Both the position numbers and the translations under genes were made by a program. From JASJCL01 sp050291585 (lineage in GTDB: Bacteria; Desulfobacterota; Desulfobacteria; Desulfobacterales; Desulfosarcinaceae), in contig JBNKKA010000003.1 in assembly GCA_050291585.1 (NCBI GenBank), positions 1-64,000 of the forward strand: 64,000 nt of DNA, written 5' to 3'. Shown here piece by piece: positions 8,123-17,800 of this stretch. The first letter of the stretch is position 1, and the number at the start of each line of letters is the position of its first letter. The notes under the pieces are model-generated. The model was not told the origin of the DNA. It was given only the letters and a program-made list of their open reading frames with translations, and did not search any database.

Positions 8123-9402
8123 TGAACGCTGCCAATCAAACGCCGGTCCTGGGCATGGTCCTCAAGGGCTACCCGCGCATCTCGGAAACCTTCATCTCCA
8201 ACGAAATCCTCCTGCTAGAACAGCGCGGCATCCCCATTCACATCTTCTCCATGCGCCACCCCAGGGAAAGCTTCAGTCACGCCAGCATCAAGCAGATCAA
8301 GGCCCGCGTGGACTACCTTCCCCACACCATTGTGGGCCACCTGTCTCGGCTCCTGGCCCACAATGGGCGACTAGCCGCCCGGGAACCGCGGCGTTACGCC
8401 CGTGCCTTGGGCATCGCCATGCGTCGCTGGCGGCGGACGCACAAGAGCGCCACCTTGAAGCATCTGCTCCAGGCCGGCTATCTCACAGACCGGCTCCTGC
8501 CGGGCAGCGGGGTGGTTCATCTGCATGCCCATTTTGCCCACTCGCCCACTTCGGTGGCCATGTTTACCAGTTTTCTCAGCGGGCGGCCCTTCAGCTTTTT
8601 CGGCCACGCCAAGGATATTTACACTTCCGACCCGCGCCAACTGGCCGAGAAGATCCGTCTGGCGCGTTTCGTGGCCACCTGCACGCGCTACAACCGCGAC
8701 CACCTCAGGCAGCTGGCTGGCGATACCGGCACACCGGTGCACTGCGTCTACCACGGCATCGACACGGATCTCTTCGACGCCGATCTGCGTCTTGAGGCTG
8801 TAGAGCCGCCATACGAGATCCTCACCGTGGCACGCATGACGGCCAAAAAAGGGCTTCCCACGGTTTACCAGAGCTTAAGGCTTCTTAAAGCTGCCGGCCT
8901 GCCCTTCCGTCACACCCTCATCGGGGACGGGGATGATCGCCACATGCTGCTTCAGATGGTCCAGGATCTCGGGCTGAATGAGGAGTGCCGCTGGCTGGGG
9001 ACCCTGGCCCATGGGGAAGTGATCGAACACTTCAAGCGCGCGCACGTTTTTGTCCTGGGGTGCGAGGTGGCCGCCAATGGAGACCGCGACGGTATTCCCA
9101 ACGTCCTGGTGGAGAGCATGGCCATGGGCGTGCCGGTGGTGGCAACCAAGGTGTCGGCCATTCCCGAATTGGTGGTGGACGGTGCCCATGGTCTCCTGGT
9201 GCCCTCCAAGGATCCCGGGGCCCTGGCCGACGGCCTAACCCGCATCCTCACCGATGTCGACCTGCGCCAACGGGTGATTCCCGCCGCCAGGCAGCGGGTG
9301 CGCAGCCATTTCGACAACCGGGTCCTCATCGATCAGCTGGCAGGCCATTACCAGGACCACATCCCCGAGCTGGGGCAAACCGCTTCCCGACGCCTGTCAT
9401 GA
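8122..9402 (+). CDS. Family 4 glycosyltransferase
   Basis: The 426-residue enzyme starts at the ATG of TAATG, which overlaps the previous stop. An in-frame GTG lies 6 bases upstream. The N-terminus VLKGYPRISETFISNEI and the central HLHAHFAHSPTSVAMF are typical of the colanic-acid WcaL-like GT4 branch. The donor-site motif reads GIPNVLVESMAMGVPVVATK, with the E-x7-E glutamates. It should add one sugar to a lipid-linked glycan in the cytoplasm. It ends in an ATGA overlap with the next gene. Confidence 0.9.
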   Translation: MNAANQTPVLGMVLKGYPRISETFISNEILLLEQRGIPIHIFSMRHPRESFSHASIKQIKARVDYLPHTIVGHLSRLLAHNGRLAAREPRRYARALGIAMRRWRRTHKSATLKHLLQAGYLTDRLLPGSGVVHLHAHFAHSPTSVAMFTSFLSGRPFSFFGHAKDIYTSDPRQLAEKIRLARFVATCTRYNRDHLRQLAGDTGTPVHCVYHGIDTDLFDADLRLEAVEPPYEILTVARMTAKKGLPTVYQSLRLLKAAGLPFRHTLIGDGDDRHMLLQMVQDLGLNEECRWLGTLAHGEVIEHFKRAHVFVLGCEVAANGDRDGIPNVLVESMAMGVPVVATKVSAIPELVVDGAHGLLVPSKDPGALADGLTRILTDVDLRQRVIPAARQRVRSHFDNRVLIDQLAGHYQDHIPELGQTASRRLS

Positions 9403-10541
9403 AGCCGCCCCTGCGGCCGCCGATGCGGATCGCCTTTTACGCACCCTTCAAACCCCTGGGCCACCCCAACCCCTCCGGCGACCTGGTGATCGCCACGGGG
9501 CTAGTGGATTATCTGCACAGCAGGGGCATTCAGGTAAAAGTCGCCAGCAGGCTGCGGGCCCGCTGGATCTACCGGCGTCCCCAGCTGTGGTTGCAGGCCT
9601 TAAAAGCGTATCGCGAGGCGCTGGATCTATGTCGCCGCTGGCGCCCTCACCTGTGGTTGACCTACCACACCTACTACAAGGCCCCGGATCTCCTGGGACC
9701 GGGGGTTTGCAAACGCCTGGGTATCCCTTATCTTATCTTTCAAGGCATATACGCCACCAAGCGCCGACGGCAACCGGCGACGGCGCCGGGGTTCTATCTC
9801 AACCGCCGGGCTCTCCTGGCGGCCAAGCACCTCTTTACCAATCGCCGTCTGGATGAGGTCAACCTCCTGCGTCTGCGCAGTCGTCAACAGATCAGCTACG
9901 TGCCCCCGGGGATCTTCCCGGATGACTTTGTCAAGGATATAGAAGCCGGCCTAAACCTGCGCGAGAAATGGGGTCTCGGGGACGCAGCCGTGATCCTCAG
10001 CGCCGCCATGTTTCGCCGCGACGTAAAGACCCAGGGGCTCCTCTGGCTCATGGATTGTCTCGGGACGCTGGCCAGATCAGGACGCCATTTTCGGCTTGTC
10101 ATCGCCGGCGACGGTCCCTGCCGGGGGGCGTTGGAACTAGCGGCCAAACAGTGTCTCCCCGGTCGGGTGCGCTTTGTGGGACAGATCCCCAGAGCGAAAA
10201 TGGCCGCCTTTTACAGCGCCGGCGATCTTTTTGCTTTCCCGGGGATCCGTGAATCTCTGGGGATGGTTTATCTCGAAGCCCAGGCCTGCGGCTTGCCAGT
10301 GGTGGCCTTTGCCAATGGCGGCATCCCCGAGGTGGTCGCCCATGGGGAGAGTGGTTTTTTAAGCACTCCTTTTAACCAGGCGGCCTTCGCCGCCCGGGTG
10401 GATGCCTTGCTCACTGACGCTGCGCTGCGTTCCCGTATGGGTCGCTCAGCCGCCCGACGGGTGAGGGCTCACCACGATCTGGGGAGGAACTACAGTCAGG
10501 TGTTGGCCTCTTTGGAGCGGATTCATGCCCAGTCAAGCTAG
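9399..10541 (+). CDS. Family 4 glycosyltransferase
   Basis: I start this 380-residue enzyme at the ATG in the ATGA overlap with the previous stop; a second in-frame ATG lies eight codons on (MRIAFYAPFKPLGHPNPSGD). The C-terminal half shows ILSAAMFRRDVKTQGLLWLM, HFRLVIAGDGPCRGALE and the donor-site block FAFPGIRESLGMVYLEAQA followed by GLPVVAFANGGIPEVV, all typical GT4. The N-terminal half contains a conserved-looking WLTYHTYYKAPDLLGP. The 3' end overlaps the phosphatase gene by 17 bases, so the cluster is translationally coupled here. Confidence 0.88.
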   Translation: MKPPLRPPMRIAFYAPFKPLGHPNPSGDLVIATGLVDYLHSRGIQVKVASRLRARWIYRRPQLWLQALKAYREALDLCRRWRPHLWLTYHTYYKAPDLLGPGVCKRLGIPYLIFQGIYATKRRRQPATAPGFYLNRRALLAAKHLFTNRRLDEVNLLRLRSRQQISYVPPGIFPDDFVKDIEAGLNLREKWGLGDAAVILSAAMFRRDVKTQGLLWLMDCLGTLARSGRHFRLVIAGDGPCRGALELAAKQCLPGRVRFVGQIPRAKMAAFYSAGDLFAFPGIRESLGMVYLEAQACGLPVVAFANGGIPEVVAHGESGFLSTPFNQAAFAARVDALLTDAALRSRMGRSAARRVRAHHDLGRNYSQVLASLERIHAQSS

Positions 10542-11163
10542 CCGCCTAACCCGTTTCGGCCTCATTCGCCACGCCGCCACGGAATGGAACCTGGCCAAGC
10601 GGATCCAGGGGCGGAGCGATCTGCCCCTCTGCGATTCGGGACGCGCCGACGCCCAAGCCTGGGGTCGACGTTTAACCCGTCTGCCCTGGGACCGGCTGGT
10701 GACTAGCCCCCTCATGCGAGCGTACGAAACAGGCCGGTTGATCAACACTCACTTGGATTTGCCCTGTCTCAGGGATGCACGCCTGGGTGAACAGAGTTGG
10801 GGTAAATGGGAGGGCCGCAGCCTGGCCTGGATCGAGGATCGTTTGGCGACTCTGCCGCCTGGACCGGCTACTCGCGGGTGGACTTTCTGCCCCCCTGGCG
10901 GCGAATCGCGCAACCGCGTATGGCGCCGCAGCCAGGCCGCCCTGGTGGATCTGTCCCGCTGGTTCCCGGGGGAAACCCTCCTCGTGGTGGTCCACGGCGG
11001 GGTGCTCAAGTCCCTGCTTTATCGCCTGTATCAGCGGGCGTTTATGCCCCATGAAAAGCGGCTCCTGGGCCATCGCCGTCTCCACTTTCTCTTCGGGGAT
11101 GGTGTCCGCCTGTGGCCCGGACCTGTGAATGCCTTGAATTTGGAAGGGGCGGGTACTATTTAA
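10525..11163 (+). CDS. Histidine phosphatase (phosphoglycerate mutase-like)
   Basis: The 212-residue protein opens with RFGLIRHAATEWNLAKRIQG. This is the RHG motif with catalytic His16, here RHA rather than RHG. The second catalytic region VVVHGGVLKSLLYRL lies near residue 155. SPLMRAYETGRLI is the usual substrate-side loop. Members remove phosphate from many small molecules, including sugar phosphates and nucleotide-sugar precursors. Position between glycosyltransferase genes suggests a sugar phosphate as substrate, but this is inference. Confidence 0.87.
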   Translation: MPSQASRLTRFGLIRHAATEWNLAKRIQGRSDLPLCDSGRADAQAWGRRLTRLPWDRLVTSPLMRAYETGRLINTHLDLPCLRDARLGEQSWGKWEGRSLAWIEDRLATLPPGPATRGWTFCPPGGESRNRVWRRSQAALVDLSRWFPGETLLVVVHGGVLKSLLYRLYQRAFMPHEKRLLGHRRLHFLFGDGVRLWPGPVNALNLEGAGTI

Positions 11164-11201
11164 TCTCAGTCTTCGCTTTGACAGAAGGGAAACAGCCTGT
11201 T

Positions 11202-12383
11202 TTGAAGATCGCCGTTTATTGTCAGCACGTTCTTGGAATAGGGCACTTTTTTCGGGTCCTGGAGCTTTGCCGCGCACTCCTGGTCGAGCATGAGGTGCTT
11301 CTAATCACCGGGGGCGAGGGGGTGATGGTGCCCCTGCCGGAAGGCTTGCGTCGCTTCGAGCTGCCCGCCCTGATGATGGACGCCGATTTCAAAGGCATTT
11401 ACGCCACCGACGCCGGTACGGATGTGGAAACCATTAAGGCGCGTCGCCGGGATTCGCTCATGGCGTTGATGCGCTCCGAACGGCCCCATCTGTTTCTCAT
11501 CGAACTCTATCCCTTTGGCCGCAAGGCCTTCCGATTCGAGCTGGAACCGGTGCTTGAGGGCATCCAAGATGGCCTGCTACCCCCCTGCCGGGTGGTGTGC
11601 AGCCTGCGCGACATTCTCGTGGAGAAAACGGACACCGCCGCCTACGAGGCGCGCGTGCTCAAGCAGTTGGAGCGCTTTGACGCTCTCTTGGTGCATGGTG
11701 ACCCGACGGTGATCACCCTGGACGAGACCTTCGGTGCCGTGGACCGGATCGATATTCCCCTGATCTATACGGGCTACATCACTTCCCGACCATCGTCCCA
11801 CGCACGCGCCGCGGAACGTGAACGCCTGGGTCTGACCAAGGAAGATCGCCTGGTGGTGGTCAGCGCCGGCGGGGGCAAGGTGGGTGACCCTCTCATGGCC
11901 GCCGCGGTGGGCGCTTTTGAGCGCCTGGGCGCGGATCCGCGCCTGCACATGCATCTGATTGCCGGTCCCTATGGAGATGCGGATCTGTTCCAGGCGCTGC
12001 TGGATAAGGCCGATCGGCGTCTCACTATTGAACGCTTCAACGAGCACTTCCTGGAGCTCCTCACGGCGGCCGACCTGTCGGTGAGCATGGGGGGCTACAA
12101 CACCTGCATGAACCTGCTGGCCGCTCAGGTCCCCCGCGCCCTCATCTGGCCCTTCGCCCAGAATCGCGAGCAGCGTCTGCGGGTGGAGCGCCTCATGGGC
12201 CAAGCGCCATTGCATCTGCTGACCGATGCGGATCTCACCGCTGAGAGGCTGGCGGAGCGGGTGAGCCTTCTGCTGGATCAACCACCCGGACCTGCGGGAG
12301 GGGTGCGTCTGGATGGGGCCGAGGCCAGCGCCCGCTGGGTTTCCGACTGGCTGGGATCCAGATCAAAGGAGGCGGCCCCATGA
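11202..12383 (+). CDS. Glycosyltransferase, MurG-like GT-B fold (paralogue of the gene at 6920)
   Basis: The best start is the TTG at 11202, giving KIAVYCQHVLGIGHFFRVLE directly after the initiator. An AGAAGGGA ribosome site lies 11 bases upstream. The longer open frame from 11112 would overlap the phosphatase gene. This gives 393 residues. GIGHFFR is the N-terminal sugar-transferase signature, VVVSAGGGKVGDPLM begins the C-terminal half, and SMGGYNTCMNLLAAQ is the donor-binding block. It matches the 6920 protein in motif order and length. It ends in an ATGA overlap with the deacetylase gene. Confidence 0.83.
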   Translation: MKIAVYCQHVLGIGHFFRVLELCRALLVEHEVLLITGGEGVMVPLPEGLRRFELPALMMDADFKGIYATDAGTDVETIKARRRDSLMALMRSERPHLFLIELYPFGRKAFRFELEPVLEGIQDGLLPPCRVVCSLRDILVEKTDTAAYEARVLKQLERFDALLVHGDPTVITLDETFGAVDRIDIPLIYTGYITSRPSSHARAAERERLGLTKEDRLVVVSAGGGKVGDPLMAAAVGAFERLGADPRLHMHLIAGPYGDADLFQALLDKADRRLTIERFNEHFLELLTAADLSVSMGGYNTCMNLLAAQVPRALIWPFAQNREQRLRVERLMGQAPLHLLTDADLTAERLAERVSLLLDQPPGPAGGVRLDGAEASARWVSDWLGSRSKEAAP

Positions 12384-13204
12384 ATGCGACCCCATCCAGC
12401 ATATATAAAAAGTTGCCGGACGATATAGGGCAACGTCTGCAGCGGGTTCTCAACCAAGCTAAGGCTGCCTGCGCCGTCAATCAGCCCGCCACGGTCTGGT
12501 TCCGGGCCGACGACATCGGCGTCCCCGGGCAGCAGTTCGAGCAGATGCTGGCTGTGTTTGCCGCCCACCATGTACCCCTGGCCCTGGCGGTGGTGCCCAC
12601 CTGGTTGACACCTCCACGCTGGGAAGGGCTGCAGGCCCAGGGCCGGAATGGCGCCCATCTGTGGGGCTGGCACCAACACGGCTGGCGCCACGCCAACCAC
12701 GAGCCCGCGGGCAAGAAACAGGAGTTCGGACCTGCCCGGACTGCCGCTGCCCTGCATGCCGACCTGGCCCGTGGGCGTCGCCGCTTGGAAGAGATCATGG
12801 GGGACGATTTTCTGCCCCTGTTCACCCCACCCTGGAACCGCTGCTCCCGGCTAGCTCTGGAGCAACTTCAAGGCCTGGGATTTCAAGCCGTGTCGCGCAG
12901 CGTTGGTGCCAAACCCCAGGTACAGGCAGGTTTTTTTGACCTCGTCGTGAACGTGGATCTGCACACCCGCAAGGCCATCAATGCACAGGCAGATTGGACG
13001 GATCTTATGGCTGATCTGGAAAACGCCCTCATCTCCGGCTGGTGCGGCATCATGCTCCACCACCAGCGCATGAACGCCACCGCTTTTGACTTTCTCGACA
13101 TTCTGCTGCAACATATGGTGAAACAACAGTATTTCAGGATCGTACACCTTCGGACACTTCTTGAAACACCCGCACTCCTCCCAGTGGAAGGAGCCGCAAC
13201 CTGA
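12380..13204 (+). CDS. Polysaccharide deacetylase-like protein (NodB fold)
   Basis: The 274-residue protein contains VWFRADDIGVPG, where Asp44-Asp45 stand for the catalytic/metal aspartates. The block LWGWHQHGWRHANHE carries His98, His100, His104 and His107 as metal-ligand candidates. FTPPWNRCSRLALE resembles the 'PPW/FR' motif of the family. Such enzymes remove N- or O-acetyl groups from sugars. There is no signal peptide, so it may act on a cytoplasmic precursor, as NodB-type GlcNAc deacetylases do. It would balance the acetyltransferases in this cluster. Confidence 0.85.
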   Translation: MNATPSSIYKKLPDDIGQRLQRVLNQAKAACAVNQPATVWFRADDIGVPGQQFEQMLAVFAAHHVPLALAVVPTWLTPPRWEGLQAQGRNGAHLWGWHQHGWRHANHEPAGKKQEFGPARTAAALHADLARGRRRLEEIMGDDFLPLFTPPWNRCSRLALEQLQGLGFQAVSRSVGAKPQVQAGFFDLVVNVDLHTRKAINAQADWTDLMADLENALISGWCGIMLHHQRMNATAFDFLDILLQHMVKQQYFRIVHLRTLLETPALLPVEGAAT

Positions 13205-13221
13205 CCGAGAAAGCGTCTGCC

Positions 13222-13953
13222 ATGCCGTCAGATCCACCGATCTTGCCCCGCGGGGATGTTGCCCCGGTTTCAGCATCAGCCGTGGCTGATTCAGCCGCCT
13301 CAGTGCATCGCCTCGTGGTGTTGCCCTTTCGCAAATCGGTGGAGATCGCCTTAAAAAGCATTCAAGTGCGTTTTTTCCGCTCCCTGGTAACCACCCTCAG
13401 TCTCGTGCTGGCCATCGCCTTTTTGAGTTTCGTCAACGTGGGCAACGACGTGGGCAACGGGCTCCTGTCCACCGGCAACGGCGAGTATTTCCGTCTGCTG
13501 GTGGATGCGGGCTACGATCTCTCGCCGGGAGACCTGCGTGTGGACAGCAGCCCCAAGCAGCGCTGGATCGTCATCCTCAGTCTGCTGGTGTGTGTGGTGG
13601 GCATCGTCAACGCCCAACTCATGGCGGTTACTGAGCGCTTTCGTGAGATCGGAACCATGAAGTGTCTGGGGGCCCTGGACCGCTTCATCCTGCGCCTCTT
13701 TTTCCTCGAAGCAGGTCTCCAGGGCATCATTGGTGCCGCCGTGGGCGCCCTCGCCGGAGGGGGCTGCGCGTTGCTCAGCGCCTGGTTGCGCTATGGTTCG
13801 GGGGCCATCGCCCAGGTGAGCTGGACCAGTGTGCTGGCCTCCATGGGGGTTGCCGTTTGTGCCGGCTGCATCCTAAGCATCGTCGGTGTCTTCTACCCGG
13901 CCCTGGTGGCGGCGCGCATGCAGCCGGTGGAGGCCATGCGGGTGGAGCAATAG
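13222..13953 (+). CDS. Short FtsX-type ABC permease subunit
   Basis: The 243-residue protein has a first membrane helix at about residues 50-72 (SLVTTLSLVLAIAFLSFVN). A very short outer segment of about 45 residues follows, then the FtsX/MacB core: WIVILSLLVCVVGIVNAQLM, RFREIGTMKCLGALDRFI, and two more helices ending in YPALVAARMQPVEAMR. REIGTMKCLGA is the coupling helix that contacts the ATPase. Normal MacB/LolCE permeases carry a periplasmic domain of 200 residues or more between helices 1 and 2; here it is nearly absent. It pairs with the ATPase at 14079 and the giant permease at 14821. Confidence 0.85.
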   Translation: MPSDPPILPRGDVAPVSASAVADSAASVHRLVVLPFRKSVEIALKSIQVRFFRSLVTTLSLVLAIAFLSFVNVGNDVGNGLLSTGNGEYFRLLVDAGYDLSPGDLRVDSSPKQRWIVILSLLVCVVGIVNAQLMAVTERFREIGTMKCLGALDRFILRLFFLEAGLQGIIGAAVGALAGGGCALLSAWLRYGSGAIAQVSWTSVLASMGVAVCAGCILSIVGVFYPALVAARMQPVEAMRVEQ

Positions 13954-14078
13954 GGGGCGGGATTGGTGTGAGATTCATTGTTCAGGCAGATGTCAGGTCG
14001 TTGGTTAGGGGTTGCCACGCTTCGTGCTCGCAAACCTGACCGCGATTGTACCCAGTGTCATTGATACGGGATCCTAAT

Positions 14079-14816
14079 ATGACGGTAGAGAGCCACATTG
14101 TGCGGGTCACCGGGGTTACCAAGGCCTTTCAGTCGGGCAAGCTCTCGGTCCAGGCCCTTAAAGGCATCGATTTGGAGATCAGCGCTGGCGAGTATATCTC
14201 CATCATGGGCCCCTCCGGGTCGGGCAAGAGCACCCTCTTCAACATGATCGGCGGTTTGGACAAGCCCACCACGGGCAAGGTCTATATCGACGAGGTGGAT
14301 GTCTCCCAATTGGACGCCTACGAGCTGGCCTGGCTGCGCTGCCGTAAAATCGGCTACATTTTTCAGACCTTCAACATTATCCAGGTGATGACGGCCCTTG
14401 AGAACGTGACGCTGCCCATGACCTTCGCTGGGATCGGGAACGACGAAGCTGTGGAGCGCGGCATGGCCCTCCTAGACACGGTGGGCCTGGCCGACCGCTT
14501 CCAACATAAGCCTTTTGAGTTGTCTGGCGGCCAGCAGCAGCGGGTGGCCGTGGCTAGGGCTCTGGCCAACGACCCGGCCATCATTCTGGCCGACGAGCCC
14601 ACCGGCAACCTCGATTTGACCACCGGCGAGGAGATCATCGCCCTGCTTAAAAAACTGAGTCACGAACGCCAGGTGACCGTCATCAGCGCCACTCACGATT
14701 TCAAGATGCTCAACGTCTCCGACCGAGTGGTCTGGATCCGCGACGGGCGGGTGGACAAAATCGAAAAGCGCGACGAACTCTCCATCTCCATCGGCCAGAT
14801 CGACACGAGGGAATAG
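14079..14816 (+). CDS. ABC transporter ATPase, LolD/MacB family
   Basis: The 245-residue protein starts at ATG 14079 (MTVESHIVRVTGVTKAF); a TTG 33 bases upstream is less likely. It has Walker A GPSGSGKST, the Q-loop in GYIFQTFNIIQVMTALENV, signature LSGGQQQR, Walker B IILADEPTGNLD and switch His in SATHD. The PTGNLD and 'F N L I/Q..T..ENV' patterns are typical of the LolD/MacB/FtsE mechanotransmission class, which powers periplasmic work or lipid and substrate extraction rather than membrane transit. It sits between the two FtsX permease genes, ends 4 bases before the giant one, and presumably serves both. Confidence 0.95.
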   Translation: MTVESHIVRVTGVTKAFQSGKLSVQALKGIDLEISAGEYISIMGPSGSGKSTLFNMIGGLDKPTTGKVYIDEVDVSQLDAYELAWLRCRKIGYIFQTFNIIQVMTALENVTLPMTFAGIGNDEAVERGMALLDTVGLADRFQHKPFELSGGQQQRVAVARALANDPAIILADEPTGNLDLTTGEEIIALLKKLSHERQVTVISATHDFKMLNVSDRVVWIRDGRVDKIEKRDELSISIGQIDTRE

Positions 14817-14820
14817 ACCC

Positions 14821-17800
14821 ATGGCTGCTAAACGAGCGCCACATCTATCGCCCGCCTTATTCAGCAGAGCCCACTGCCTGGTCAGAGGCCTCTGCCTGGC
14901 GGCGGTATGCGCGCTTCTGCTGCCGGTTTTGACCGCCGCAGCCACAAAGGGAAAAGACCTGGAAACCCACGTGAGCTTCCTGAGCGCTCAGGCTGACCGC
15001 AGCAGCGGTACCCCGGGCGCCCGGGCAGCGGCGGACTATATCCGATCAGTTTTCGAGGGCCTTGACCTGGCCGAGGTGGGCAGCATGGCCTTTGACCAAC
15101 CGGTGCGCCGTTTCAGCCATTGCCGCATGGAGAGCGGGCCAGGTCGGGCGCCCATTGCGCTGGCCCCCTTCAATGCCAACGCCGTGGCTCCCGATACCCT
15201 GCCCCCCGGCGGGTTGGCCGGTCAACTGATCTATGCTGGCCGGGGCAGTCCGGCGGAGTTCAACGGCCGCACGGTCAAGGGCGCCATCGTACTCATGGAG
15301 CTGGACTCGGGGCGCAACTGGCTCAATGCGGCCTCCTTGGGCGCCAAAGCCCTCATCTATCTGGATCGCGGCGACGTCCAGGGCGGTACGCGCAAGGATT
15401 TTTACCTGGATAAATACGAGCTTACCCCCCTGACCTTTCCCCGTTTCCGTATCTCCCTTGAAGCCGCCCGGCAGGCCTTCGGGTCCTTTGAAGCTGCGGA
15501 TGACAACCTGTCCGAGACGGTGCGCCTCTTTTCGGACATGCACTGGTCCCAGGCCGAGGCGCGCAACGTCTACGCCCTAGTCCCCGGCCAGGATCCCGAT
15601 TTGGAAGAGAGCCTCCTAATCGTTGAGGCCTTCTACGATAGCACCGCCCTGGTGGCCGGTGCGGCACCGGGAGCCGAAGAAGCCTTGGGGGCGGCCACCC
15701 TGCTGGAGCTGGCCCGTCATCTCAAGGCCCACCCACCCAAGCGCAGCGTCCTGGTGGTGGCCACCGATGCCCACGCCCACACTCTGGGGGGGATGCGTGA
15801 GATGATTTGGAGCATCTCCGAGCGTAGCCGCGAACTGCGTGGGCGCGAACGGGAGCTGAAACGTCTGATCTCCGCCCACAAGGCAGCCCTGAAACTATTG
15901 CGTGACACCAGCGATACCAGCGCCGGCGCAACCATGACCACCGAGCAGGCGGTGGCGCTAAAAGCCGTCCTCAGCGACGAGATCAAGGCCGAGGTGGACC
16001 GCCGTTCCCGCGAGCTGATGCACTTGCGTATGCAGACCGCGGAAAGTGTCAGTTCGGAGACCATCGCCACCCTGGCCGATGCGCGCCTGGCCCTGCGACG
16101 CCTGGACTGGCGGGACGATCTGGCCAAGCTTACGCCGTCCCAACAAGGCTATATCGACGCTCTGCGGCCCCTCTCCGAGGCGCGTTACCGGACCGCCCTG
16201 GCCGATGCAGAAAATCAGTTGGCCGCTTTAAAGATGGCCACCCGTTTTCGGTCCCTGGTGAAGGGTTACGATCTGGCGGCGGTGGTCTCCTTGCATCTCT
16301 CCAGCCACGGCAGCGGGGTGGGAGCTTTCAACCAGGGCTGGCTCTATCCCCTCAAACCCATCATCAACCGCATCAGCGCCTACAGCCGCATCGACGAAGT
16401 CCTGCGCTCAGGGGCAGCGGAGATAGAGGCGGCCCAAGGGCTGCCGGCCCTTTTCAAGGATAGCCTGCGCCCCAGTCGGCGCCACCGCTGGGAGAGCTTT
16501 TTTCTGGACCAACCCTTTCTGGGTGGTGAGGTGAGTTCGGTGGCGGGCATGGTGGGCATCACCCTGGCCACCACCCACGACGCCCGCCCCTATTGGGGAA
16601 CGCCTTACGACACCGCCGGGCGCATCGACTGGGCGTTCGCCCACCAACAAGAGGTGCTAGTCAAAGGTCTCATCGCCCACCTGGCGGACGCGGCTGAACT
16701 GCACACCGACGAGGCGCCGCGCTACGGTTTTGCCACGGTGACGGGCAGGGCCAATTTCCTGCGCCAAGGAGAGGTCTTCCCCGATCAGCCCGCGCCGGAC
16801 AGCGTATTGCTTTCCTACCAGGGGCCGGGGCGTTACATCAATCTGGTGGACAGCCAGGGTCGTTTTCAGATCAAAGGGGTGGTGGACAAAAAGCACGTCC
16901 TCCACAAGGTGATCATCGAGGGATATCGCTTCGATCCCCACAGCGGCGAGGTGGTTTGGGCCATCGACAAGAAACAGACCACCAAAGCCGCCTACCGGGT
17001 CAAGATGGAGCACCCCCGCATGGAGACCAACCTGGTGATGTTCGCCTGCCAGGGCGCCACCATTTTCAACCTGCTGGAGCCGCGAAACTTTCGCTACATG
17101 ACCCGGCTCAACCTCTACGACGGGCGCCTTGAGGCGCCACCGGTGCGGTATTGGTACAGCCGTATCGATACACGCGATTCGGTCATCGCCAGCATCTACC
17201 TCGAGCCGGGTACCCCCCTCAAACTGACCCTTTCGGACAGCATTTTGCGACGTAAAATGATCCTCACCCACGCCGACGGAACCCACAGCCAGGGTACCGG
17301 CTACCGCGTCGACCAATGGCCCCTCATCGCCCCCACAGAGTATCTGGTGGCCCGGGACATGTGGGCCTTGTTGGCCCCGCGCATGGCCAACCTCGAGAAT
17401 CATGGCATCCAGGACGATCGCATCGACCGCCTCAAGCAGGAGGGCTTGACGGCTCTGGCGTCAGCTGAGACGGCCCTGGCCAACCAGACCTACGATCTTT
17501 TCTTCGAGTCCGCCCGGCGCGCCTGGGCTCTGGCCAGCCGCGTGTATGAACATGTGGATCGCACCCAGAAGGATGTTCTCCTGGGGGTGCTCTTCTACAT
17601 AGCCCTCTTCGTGCCGTTCGCCTTTTGCGCCGAACGGCTGCTCTTCTCCTACCGCAGCATCTACAAGCGCATCGCGGCCTTCATTATTATTTTACTACTC
17701 CTCATAGCCATCATCTACAGCGTCCACCCTGCCTTTCAATTGGCCTACAGCCCCACGGTGGTGATCCTTGCCTTCTTCATCATCGGCCTCTCCCTGCTGG

